From assembly GCA_034111645.1 (NCBI GenBank), contig JAWUWW010000041.1, forward strand, positions 1 to 64,000: a stretch of 64,000 nucleotides of DNA, read 5' to 3'. This stretch comes from CANLBN01 sp034111645. Its GTDB lineage: Bacteria; Pseudomonadota; Gammaproteobacteria; Pseudomonadales; Cellvibrionaceae. The notes beneath the pieces are model-generated. The model was not told where the DNA came from, searched no databases, and saw only the letters and a program-made list of their open reading frames with translations. Shown piece after piece: positions 27,816 through 36,600 of this stretch; position 1 is the stretch's first letter; each line of letters starts with the position of its first letter. A program made the translations under genes and the position numbers.

Positions 27816-28721
27816 ATGTCTCTGACCATTGACAATGCAATGAATGTTGCCAATGTTTTAACCGAAGCTTTGCCTTATATTCAGCGCTTTACCGGTAAAA
27901 CAATTGTCGTAAAATTTGGCGGTAACGCTATGATTGATGAAGCGCTGCAAAATAGCTTTGCTCGTGATATCGTTTTGATGAAACTTGTTGGTATGAATCC
28001 AATTATTGTTCATGGTGGCGGCCCACAAATTGGTGTGTTGCTCGATAAGCTAAAAATTAAGTCGCGTTTTGTTGATGGCTTGCGTGTCACTGACACAGCT
28101 ACAATGGACGTTGTAGAAATGGTTTTAGGTGGTACCGTCAACAAACAAATTGTTACCTTAATTAATAACAATGGTGGTAAGGCTATTGGACTTACAGGTA
28201 AAGATGGCCAACTAATAAAGGCTAAAAAATTATCGATGACTCAAACCTTATCGGAGCATATGAAGGCCTCCGAGATTATCGATATTGGCCATGTCGGTGT
28301 CGTCAGCAAAATTAATGTTAATGTTATAGACATGCTTATTAATAGTGATTTCATTCCTGTTATTGCACCTATTGGCGTAGGAGAAGATGGCGCCTCTTAT
28401 AATATTAACGCCGACTTAGTTGCTGGTAAAATTGCCGAGGTACTGCAAGCCGAAAAACTTATACTGCTTACTAATGTTAGCGGTCTGCAAGATAAAAAAG
28501 GAGAAGTGCTAACGGGTCTCAGCACGCAACAAGTTGATGATCTTATCGAAGATGGCACCATTTATGGTGGCATGCTTCCTAAAATTACATGCGCATTAGA
28601 TGCGGTTAAATCAGGCGTCTCTAGCGCCCACATTATTGATGGCAGAGTAGCACACGCGGTTTTACTTGAAGTCTTTACTGATGAAGGTGTAGGTACTTTA
28701 ATCACCAATCAAAAAATGTAG
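27816..28721 (+). CDS. argB: Acetylglutamate kinase
   Basis: A 301-residue amino-acid kinase catalysing the second step of arginine synthesis. The N-terminal VKFGGNAM carries the catalytic lysine. IVHGGGPQIG and ADLVAGKIAEVL follow, with a C-terminal TIYGGMLPKI. The roughly 300-residue form with an extended N-terminal helix (MNVANVLTEALPYIQRF) is the hexameric, arginine-inhibited type of Pseudomonas. It is tightly coupled to algC. Confidence 0.96.
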   Translation: MSLTIDNAMNVANVLTEALPYIQRFTGKTIVVKFGGNAMIDEALQNSFARDIVLMKLVGMNPIIVHGGGPQIGVLLDKLKIKSRFVDGLRVTDTATMDVVEMVLGGTVNKQIVTLINNNGGKAIGLTGKDGQLIKAKKLSMTQTLSEHMKASEIIDIGHVGVVSKINVNVIDMLINSDFIPVIAPIGVGEDGASYNINADLVAGKIAEVLQAEKLILLTNVSGLQDKKGEVLTGLSTQQVDDLIEDGTIYGGMLPKITCALDAVKSGVSSAHIIDGRVAHAVLLEVFTDEGVGTLITNQKM

Positions 28722-28940
28722 CTTTTATTAAAATACAATGCCTGATATTTAAGGATTGAATTATATTTTATAATAGTTGATGATAAGTACCTTTAAAGTT
28801 CGTACAATAAGATCATCATAAGTAATTATTTTTATAATTTTAAATATAAAAACGTTAATTATATTTTTTCCTAGTGATTTTTTATCCAAATGTTTTTCTT
28901 ATATCGCGACAATATAGCGGTCAATTAAAGTAGTCGTATT

Positions 28941-29561
28941 ATGAATAATGATCCTGCAAAAAAAATATCGCGTCGCCAACAAATATTAGAATGCCTAGCG
29001 CAAATGCTTGAAGAATCACCTGGTGCACGCATCACTACAGCTGCATTGGCAAAAAAAGTTGGCGTATCTGAGGCTGCACTTTATAGACACTTTCCTAGCA
29101 AAACGAAAATGTTTGAAGGTCTTATTGAGTTTATAGAAGAAACTATTTTCACTCGAATTAAAATCATCACCCAAGAAAAACTAGTTTCCCATGTGCAATG
29201 TGAGAAAATTTTATTTTTATTGCTTACCTTTACCGAGAGAAATCCAGGCATTACGCGCTTACTAACTGGTGATGCATTGGCAGGAGAAACTGACCGTTTA
29301 CGGCAAAGAGTTGCTCAATTTTTTGATCGCATAGAGACACAGCTCAAACAAATATTGCGCGAAGCAGAAATCAGAGAAGCAAAGAGGACTTCCGTTAATC
29401 CAAGTATTGCAGCTAACTTTTTATTATCCGTTGCCGAAGGTCGAATAGCACAATATGTCAGAAGTGAATTTAAGCGCCCACCCACCGAGCACTGGCATGA
29501 TCAGTGGTCTATTATTATGATTAATTTTTTTATTGAAGTTCCTTCAATTAATTTACGATAA
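28941..29561 (+). CDS. slmA: Nucleoid occlusion factor SlmA (TetR family)
   Basis: The 206-residue product opens with KKISRRQQILECLAQMLEE, then the TetR-type helix-turn-helix ARITTAALAKKVGVSEAALYRHFPSKTKM (about residues 30-58). The all-helical C-terminal domain follows. SlmA binds dispersed chromosomal sites and blocks FtsZ assembly over the nucleoid. The match in helix-turn-helix and C-terminal layout, and the position near coaBC-argB-pyrE, fits SlmA rather than a metabolic TetR repressor. Confidence 0.92.
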   Translation: MNNDPAKKISRRQQILECLAQMLEESPGARITTAALAKKVGVSEAALYRHFPSKTKMFEGLIEFIEETIFTRIKIITQEKLVSHVQCEKILFLLLTFTERNPGITRLLTGDALAGETDRLRQRVAQFFDRIETQLKQILREAEIREAKRTSVNPSIAANFLLSVAEGRIAQYVRSEFKRPPTEHWHDQWSIIMINFFIEVPSINLR

Positions 29562-29604
29562 CTAAAAACATACTTCTCACTAAATATTTTATTTATGCTT
29601 GTAA

Positions 29605-30219
29605 TTATTGCTTGTCTGCTCGAATAATTTTTAAACGCTCCACGTCTTTATCATAATCTTCAATGATAAGTCTTGACTCTTCAATTTTTTGCTCGCGTTG
29701 ATTAAGCTCTATTTCACGATCATTTTTAAGCTTTTCAATTGATGACATTGTTTCTACAGAGACCTCTTTGCCAGCTCTCTCATCTTCAGCGGCTAAACTT
29801 TGATACAAATCAATTTGACTGTTTATCTTTTCTATATTCAGATCAATCAGGTCAATTCTACTTTGGTTTTGCGACAAATTTCGCTGTTTAGCAGCTTCTA
29901 CATCATCGGGATGACTATAGCGCCTTAATAATTGCTTATCCCACTCTTTTAACTTTTCTAATCTTTCATTTTCTGCGATTAAGCGTGCCTTCGCTTCAGG
30001 GGATAACTCTGGCGGTATCGTCTCTAGCACTCGACCATCGAAGGTAACGATATCGTAACCTTTTTTAACATATTCAGAAGGTATTCGTGAGCTGACAACA
30101 TTTATGCCCTGCTGGTTAACATATTTATAGTAAATTGACTTTTGAGCAAACACATGAGTGCTCAACGCAACCATCGTAAAGGTCATGACAATTAATAATA
30201 TATTACGTAAATTCATCAT
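29605..30219 (-). CDS. DUF4124-like secreted coiled-coil protein
   Basis: The product is 204 residues. It has a cleavable signal sequence (LRNILLIVMTFTMVALSTHVFA, about residues 4-25) and a short DUF4124-type segment (YYKYVNQQGINVVSSRIPSEYVKKGYDIV). A long charged helical region rich in Glu, Lys and Leu (about residues 75-204) is probably coiled coil. It starts 14 bp after pyrE and is likely cotranscribed with it. Such proteins are common in gammaproteobacteria with no known role; periplasmic location is expected. Confidence 0.8.
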   Translation of the reverse strand: MMNLRNILLIVMTFTMVALSTHVFAQKSIYYKYVNQQGINVVSSRIPSEYVKKGYDIVTFDGRVLETIPPELSPEAKARLIAENERLEKLKEWDKQLLRRYSHPDDVEAAKQRNLSQNQSRIDLIDLNIEKINSQIDLYQSLAAEDERAGKEVSVETMSSIEKLKNDREIELNQREQKIEESRLIIEDYDKDVERLKIIRADKQ

Positions 30220-30233
30220 ATTTCCAACAGGAA

Positions 30234-30872
30234 TTAAACTCCAAAATTTTTACGATACGACTCTATAGTTTCTACCAAGTGAGGCTCATTTTGACCCTGC
30301 ATATATTGCAAGACATGCTCAAGCTTCACAATACTAACAACGGGAACATTAAATTCCTCTTCAATTTCTTCAATTGCAGATAACTCTCCCTGACCTTTTT
30401 CTTGCCTATCTATGCCAACGACTACGGTACCCAAAGATGCATTATTTGAGTGAATTATCTCAATTATTTCTCTGACTGCTGTTCCGGCGGTAATGACATC
30501 GTCAATTATCGCAATTTTGCCCTCTAGAGGAGCACCTACAAGCTGTCCTCCCTCGCCATGATCTTTTTCTTCCTTTCTATTATAGCAAATAGGAAAATCT
30601 AGACCATGTTCGTTCGATAAAGCTGCTGCCGTTACTGAAACGAGAGGTATGCCCTTATATGCAGGGCCAAATAACAAATCTATTTCTACCTTAGAGTGAA
30701 CTAATGCTTGAGCGTAAAAATTTCCTAACGCCGCTAAAGCAGAACCTGTTTGAAAGCGTCCAGCATTAAAAAAATACGGACTAACACGGCCGGACTTTAA
30801 TGTGAATTCACCAAAACAAAGAGCTTTATGCTTAATTGCCAACTCAATAAAGGCCTTTTGATAGTCTTTCAT
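30234..30872 (-). CDS. pyrE: Orotate phosphoribosyltransferase
   Basis: A 212-residue enzyme of pyrimidine synthesis joining orotate to PRPP. The start is placed at the ATG at 30872 (MKDYQKAFIELA), with GGAA upstream; a TTG lies four codons earlier. The family pieces are LKSGRVSPYFFNAG, the GPAYKGIPL loop, the catalytic loop YNRKEEKDHGEGG, and the PRPP motif VAIIDDVITAGTA-like (IAIIDDVITAGTAVRE). It is divergent from crc, the order found in Pseudomonas. Confidence 0.95.
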   Translation of the reverse strand: MKDYQKAFIELAIKHKALCFGEFTLKSGRVSPYFFNAGRFQTGSALAALGNFYAQALVHSKVEIDLLFGPAYKGIPLVSVTAAALSNEHGLDFPICYNRKEEKDHGEGGQLVGAPLEGKIAIIDDVITAGTAVREIIEIIHSNNASLGTVVVGIDRQEKGQGELSAIEEIEEEFNVPVVSIVKLEHVLQYMQGQNEPHLVETIESYRKNFGV

Positions 30873-31158
30873 GAAACTTTCCAATAAATATTCTATTTTA
30901 AGATAACATTAGCTTAACTTTGATTTACAATGAAGCCCATATATTTTTTTAAAATATTGATATTTTCTGCGATTTAGTAGTTTTATCGTTTTTAGATTTT
31001 CCATGGATCGCAATTGAATGATTATCGCATATCTATATTCAATATAAAGAACATAATAATAAGATCTGAGCACCCTATCGTGTCCCTATGTTCGTTTAAT
31101 AGACATATTATTTTAGATCTTTACTTATATATTTAGGTTTTATTAACTAGGATTTTTT

Positions 31159-31941
31159 ATGCGTATCATTAGCATCAATGTCGATGGTATACATCAAGCC
31201 GCTGCAAAAGGCCTATACGACTGGTTAGCTGATCAAGAAGCTGACATCATTTGTATCCAGGATTTACGTTGTTTAGAGCATGAAACAGACGGTGACACAT
31301 TCCATCTAGATGGTTACAACGCTTATTTTTTTGACTCTGGTATTAAACATTATAACGGTGTTGCTATTTACACGCGTGTACTTCCGAAAGCACTTATTTA
31401 TGGCTTTGGTTTTTCTAGTGGCGTCGATATGGAAGGGCGCTATCTTCAAGTAGACTTTGAAAATATAAGTATTGGGTCCTTACTGGCACCATCTGCGACT
31501 AGTAACGCTGAGTCACAAGAAGTGAAAATGCAATTTTTTGATGATCTTCAGGCGCATCTAACCAAAATAAGCCGTAAACGTCGTGATTTCATATTTTGTG
31601 GTAGTTGGGGTATTGCGCCCAAAACTGAAGATGTTTCAAATCCATCAGGCCAACAACTCACATCAGGCTTTTTACCCGAAGAGCAGCACTGGATGAAACA
31701 ATTATCGCAAATTGGTTATATCGATGCTTTTCGACACGGGAATGCTGATAGGGATGAGTACTCTTGGTGGCCTAGCGGGGCCATTGGAGAGGGCGAAGCA
31801 TGGAGAAGTGATTTACAAATAGCATCTTCTTCTCTTGCTCAAAAGATAGACTATGCAATGATTTATAAGAGTCATTTATTTTCTTCTCATTTACCGGTTA
31901 TTGTTGACTACGATTTTGAGCTAGAAACAGAAGAATTATAA
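31159..31941 (+). CDS. crc: Catabolite repression control protein Crc (catalytically dead ExoIII fold)
   Basis: At 260 residues it has the exonuclease III/EEP fold but lacks the catalytic set. The metal-binding Glu position reads IQDLR, the GDxN motif is replaced by CGSWG, and the SDH motif by SSHLP. These changes and the blocks GRYLQVDF, YSWWP and PVIVDYDFEL match Pseudomonas Crc. There Crc acts with Hfq on A-rich mRNA motifs to repress use of less favoured carbon sources. Position beside pyrE supports orthology. It is 117 bp before the converging chpC stop. Confidence 0.88.
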   Translation: MRIISINVDGIHQAAAKGLYDWLADQEADIICIQDLRCLEHETDGDTFHLDGYNAYFFDSGIKHYNGVAIYTRVLPKALIYGFGFSSGVDMEGRYLQVDFENISIGSLLAPSATSNAESQEVKMQFFDDLQAHLTKISRKRRDFIFCGSWGIAPKTEDVSNPSGQQLTSGFLPEEQHWMKQLSQIGYIDAFRHGNADRDEYSWWPSGAIGEGEAWRSDLQIASSSLAQKIDYAMIYKSHLFSSHLPVIVDYDFELETEEL

Positions 31942-32058
31942 ATATCTTGTAGCCAAGCTAGGCGTAAAAATCATTAACATTTTTATTGATAAAAAAACCT
32001 AGTGCAACGTGCATATATGTTTAGAGCCAAGCCTCAGCATTAATTTTTTATTGCTCGC

Positions 32059-32550
32059 TCAAAGCCCCATAATTGCCTCGCACTCTTGTGCCATTTTTTC
32101 AATATTGGGTATAACCGCTTGCTCACCAGCCACAAAGACTTGCATTTGATCGAATAATTTTGCGCTTACACGTGTATTTTCTGATATTTCATTAACCGCA
32201 ACACGACTTAATCTTGGAATGCCTTGTGTAGGCATACAGAAAAAGTTTAACCGGCTGTTTGTATCCGATCTATTAAGTATTACGATCTTGCTGTCGTGGT
32301 TAATCTCCGGCAAGGTATCATTATTGAGAACCTCATAAGAAACCATAGGCACTTGTATACCGCGCCACGAAAAATTTCCTAAAAACCATTTAGGAGTTTT
32401 ATTTGAGCTATCGAGACTGACCTGTGACGCTTGATAAGATACCATCTCGGCAACGCTAACCGTTGGTAACACTAGCTTATAACCATTCATCGGCACCAAT
32501 AAACTCGGTATTTCAGTCGCGCCTTCATTGCTTAATGGTGCTGAACTCAT
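32059..32550 (-). CDS. chpC: CheW-like protein ChpC
   Basis: A 163-residue single CheW domain (LVPMNGYKLVLPTVSVAEMVSY, WFLGNFSWRGIQVPMVSYEVLN). It is the last gene of the Pil-Chp cluster, 20 bp after chpB. CheW-like proteins link receptors to the histidine kinase; ChpC is an accessory adaptor beside PilI. The symbol is assigned by domain and position. Confidence 0.85.
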   Translation of the reverse strand: MSSAPLSNEGATEIPSLLVPMNGYKLVLPTVSVAEMVSYQASQVSLDSSNKTPKWFLGNFSWRGIQVPMVSYEVLNNDTLPEINHDSKIVILNRSDTNSRLNFFCMPTQGIPRLSRVAVNEISENTRVSAKLFDQMQVFVAGEQAVIPNIEKMAQECEAIMGL

Positions 32551-32570
32551 ATGAGATCCTCATTTAAGAT

Positions 32571-33587
32571 TTAGTTTTTTTGACCACCAATTGAATCAGC
32601 TGAGAACTCCAATCCTTTTTTAAAAAGACTGGCCTCTAGCGCTTTTTTTCTTTGCAAAAGCTTGAGGTGTATTGCCAAATTTTTTACCGAATCAATCACA
32701 GTTACACAACCTGTGCTATTAATTGCCGCTGGCATTGCGTCTGCAGTACATTGCGAAGGGGTTTGAATCCATACATTGCCGCCTGCACGCGACATTAAGC
32801 GCGCACCAACCACCCCGTCATCGCCCATACCAGAAAAATAAATAACGCCACTGCATGAACTAAATCGGCCGGCAACACTAGCAACCGTATGGTCGATAGA
32901 GGGCTTATAAATACCGCGCCATGGTTGATCTCTGATGGATAAAGTACCATTTACAAGTATATCAAGCTGTTTATCCGAGGGCACAACAGTAACAGTATCT
33001 ACACACAAAACATCGCCATGAGCTGCCATGCGTCCTTTGTAGGCACTATTGCGAGCAATGCTATTTGCCAGCACACTAATTTGCTGCAACTCAATGTGTT
33101 GGACATACACTAATGCTAAATCAAGTCCTATAGGCAATTCATCTAAAAATTCTTTAACGACTTCAACTCCACCCGTGGATGCCGCCAATACCCAAACATG
33201 CTTAGCTGGAATTAGTGCGTGCTCAATTACTGATAGTTGCCCGGACACAATTAATAGCTTGCCCGTTATTAGCTTTGACCATGAACCAAAATCTGCATCA
33301 TTGACGTTATAAACTTTACCCTCGCCGAAAATAACTGGGACATTTAGTTCATATAACCAGCGCTCAAACACACTAAATTTATCATGCGTCGTTATACTTG
33401 AGCTATCAATATCAACCAACCAAACATCTACTTTTTCTTTAGCGCGCTCAAGTAAAAAAAAGGTTTTAAATACCTCTCCTATTAACCACGCATCAGAAAT
33501 GGAAAATCCACAAGACTCGCTGACATTCCTTAAATGATGCTGCTGAACAATAGACTCACTAATAATGCCAACATTGAGGCTTGCCAT
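32571..33587 (-). CDS. chpB: CheB-type methylesterase ChpB
   Basis: The 338-residue protein lacks a recognisable phosphorylation site in its N-terminal 130 residues, though that part looks receiver-like and holds VDIDSS. The C-terminal CheB esterase domain has the catalytic triad: Ser in AASTGG, His in VQHIE and Asp in GMGDDG. It should remove methyl groups from the receptor PilJ in opposition to PilK. It sits 42 bp downstream of chpA. Confidence 0.88.
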   Translation of the reverse strand: MASLNVGIISESIVQQHHLRNVSESCGFSISDAWLIGEVFKTFFLLERAKEKVDVWLVDIDSSSITTHDKFSVFERWLYELNVPVIFGEGKVYNVNDADFGSWSKLITGKLLIVSGQLSVIEHALIPAKHVWVLAASTGGVEVVKEFLDELPIGLDLALVYVQHIELQQISVLANSIARNSAYKGRMAAHGDVLCVDTVTVVPSDKQLDILVNGTLSIRDQPWRGIYKPSIDHTVASVAGRFSSCSGVIYFSGMGDDGVVGARLMSRAGGNVWIQTPSQCTADAMPAAINSTGCVTVIDSVKNLAIHLKLLQRKKALEASLFKKGLEFSADSIGGQKN

Positions 33588-33629
33588 GTGCTTTAACCTT
33601 TATGACTATTATTAAGTGTTTTCAACACC

Positions 33630-36600
33630 TTAACTATTGAGGGGTTCATTTTTAATGAGGCCACGAATACTTTCTAACAACACCTCTTCTTGATAAGGTT
33701 TACCCATATATAAGTTTGCACCTGCTTCCAAACCACGCTGGCGATGCTTTTCACCTGTTCTAGATGTAATCATAATGATGGGTAAACCCTTATGGAACTG
33801 GCTTAAGCGCACCCGCTTAGCCACCTCAAATCCATCCATACGTGGCATTTCAATATCTAGCAACATAATATCTGGTTGCTGATCTTGTAAAACACTAATG
33901 GCATCAACACCATCTTTTGCCGTTATGACATCATAACCCTCGCGCTCAAGTAGGCGAGAGGTTACTTTTCTTACGGTTACAGAATCATCAACCACCATGA
34001 CTAATGGATTTTTTTCAACGAGTTTGTCTTTTGCAATAAATTTAGTGTCAACATTATCAATCAGATTACGGCTAATGCTACTGCGAATCAAAGCCTTAGG
34101 ATCTAAGATCACAACCACACGACCATCACCCATAATGGTTGCGCCTGACACACCAAGTACTGACTTAAATTGAGGCCCTAAGCTTTTTACTACAATTTCA
34201 CGGCTACCTTGGAGATGGTCGACTTGAAAGGCGACAGAGTGGTCGGTACTTCTGACTAAAATCACCGGTAAAGGCAATGTATGGCCTTCCATTTTTGGTG
34301 GTGAGGCAGAATCATCGAGTAGCGTGCTTAAATGACGAAGCTGATACTCTTGATTCGCATACTGGAATAATTCGTTGGGATTAGCGTAACAATGCTCAAG
34401 CTCAAAGGGGCTAACGCGCACGATACCCTCAATAGTATTCAGAGGAATGGCATACCGATCTTCACCCATATTAATCATCAGTGCACGGTTAACAGATACC
34501 GTGAAGGGTACTCGAATCGCAAAAACAGTACCTTCACCCAGCCGCGAATTAATAGCGATGCTACCACCCATAAGACGAATTTCACTATTCACAACATCCA
34601 TACCTACACCGCGCCCTGAGATTTGAGTAATAGTCTCAGCTGTTGAAAATCCAGCATGTAAAATAAATTGCAGAATTTCTTGATCGCTTAAATCTGTATC
34701 ACTAAAGATAAGGTTGCGTTCAATGGCTTTTTGTCGCACACGATTAATATCAATACCACCCCCATCGTCGGCTACCAATACCAACACATCACTGCCATCT
34801 CGATCTAATGTAATTAAAATTCGGCCCGTGGGTGATTTGCCAGCGCCCTCACGAATTGAAAGCTCCTCTATACCGTGGTCGATAGCGTTTCGGAGCATAT
34901 GTTCTAATGGTGCAACCATACGCTCCATCATACTTCTATCTAGCTCGCCCTCGATATTGCCAAGCTCTAGCTCAACGCTTTTATTTAACTCAGATGATAT
35001 TTGTCGAACAATTCTCCGCAGACGCGGCACAATACGAGAAAAAGGCACCATTCTCGAGCGCATTAAGCCCTCTTGCAAATCTGTATTAATACGTGATTGT
35101 TGTAACAATACCGTTTCTGCATCCCTTGCTTTATCAGAAAGTGTGCCTTTGAGATCCATTAAGTCAGAAGCAGATTCAATTAATGAACGTGAGAGTTGCT
35201 GTAATTGGGAGTATCGATCCATCTCGAGGGGATCAAAGTCTTCGGACTCTGTCATCTGCTCTTGACGGAAAATCACCTGCGCTTCTGTTTCGATATCTAA
35301 GCGTCTGATTTGTTCTTGCAGCCGCTGAACAGTGGAGCCCATTTCTTCTAATGAATAACCTAGCTCACTAATTTGCTCCTCCATACGACCACGACTGATT
35401 GATGTCTCACCCGCTAAGTTAACTAATTCTTCCATTAAATCAGCAGAAACTTTGACCATTTCTTGCGGTTGGTTGCGTCGTGCTACAGCCGCATTACTGC
35501 CCAGGCTTCCTTGATTAATATTTACCCTGCTTACTTCTTTTAAAATTGTAAGAGGCGATTCTTTACTGGTGAAAGGAATAACATTGGTGCCACCTTTAGC
35601 GACTTCTTTGAAACCAACATTTGAAGAAGTTTCATTATCAGCAACTGAACTTGCAGACTCTGTATTGCTGTCGGTCATACTCTGAGATGGCTGATCAGGG
35701 TCGAATTCCTCAACAACTCCGTCTGGCGAGTTAAAAAGCCTCTCAACATAATCTACCTGTCGAATCATCTGATCTTGAAATTGATTCACTAGTTGAAGTG
35801 TTTGCTCGCTCTGCTCGTCATAAAGTCTACTGATTAAAAAAGTTTCATAGTTATGAGATAAAGCACCAAGCCCCTTTAGGCCTACCAAACGGGCTCCACC
35901 CTTAAAAGTGTGCAGTGACCGTTGCATTAATTCGTTGCGCTCGCGATCAACGATGCCATTGCTCCAGCCGCTAATTGATTCGTCTAAATCTTCTAATAAC
36001 TCATGTGCCTCTTCAAGAAAAATTTCAATGGTGCCTTCATCTAAATCTACTAAAGAAAGCTTCTCTTTAGGCGGATTGTCGATGGCATTAGCATTTAAAG
36101 TTTCAGCAGGCTTGTCAATATTTTCGTTTGCCGTAATATTTGTATTCTGATAATTCTGCTGATGAGACTGAGCAATAACAGGTTCAATTGTAGGTAGTGA
36201 TTGAAGCTTTTGCAGCAGTTCTTCATCTTCATGAGGCAGATCTTGTCCAGCCGCTATAGCGTCAACAATATTCATTAATTCATTATGGCCAGACAACAAG
36301 GTTGCATAGTTTTCTGAATTGGCCTCAACTTCACCATTAATAAATTGACCATAAATGTCTTGTAAAAGACTGCTTAGGCGTGCCATTGACTGCAGGTTTG
36401 CACGTTCAGCGCCATGACAAAGCGTTGCTAACTCTTCGCGAAGAGGCATCCAATCGCTAGGTGTTGCTGGTATTTTTTGCCATTGCTCAATCATCAAATC
36501 AGCATCAAGCAGCAGATGCATTCCTTCTGCCATTAATACTTCGAGCACTGCGGGATCTACTTTTTGTTCGTCTTTTTCAGCTTCTTTTTGTCGTGCTAAA

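Noticed and set aside
31159..31941. Exodeoxyribonuclease III
   Set aside because: The catalytic residues are replaced, and conserved blocks and pyrE neighbourhood match Crc.
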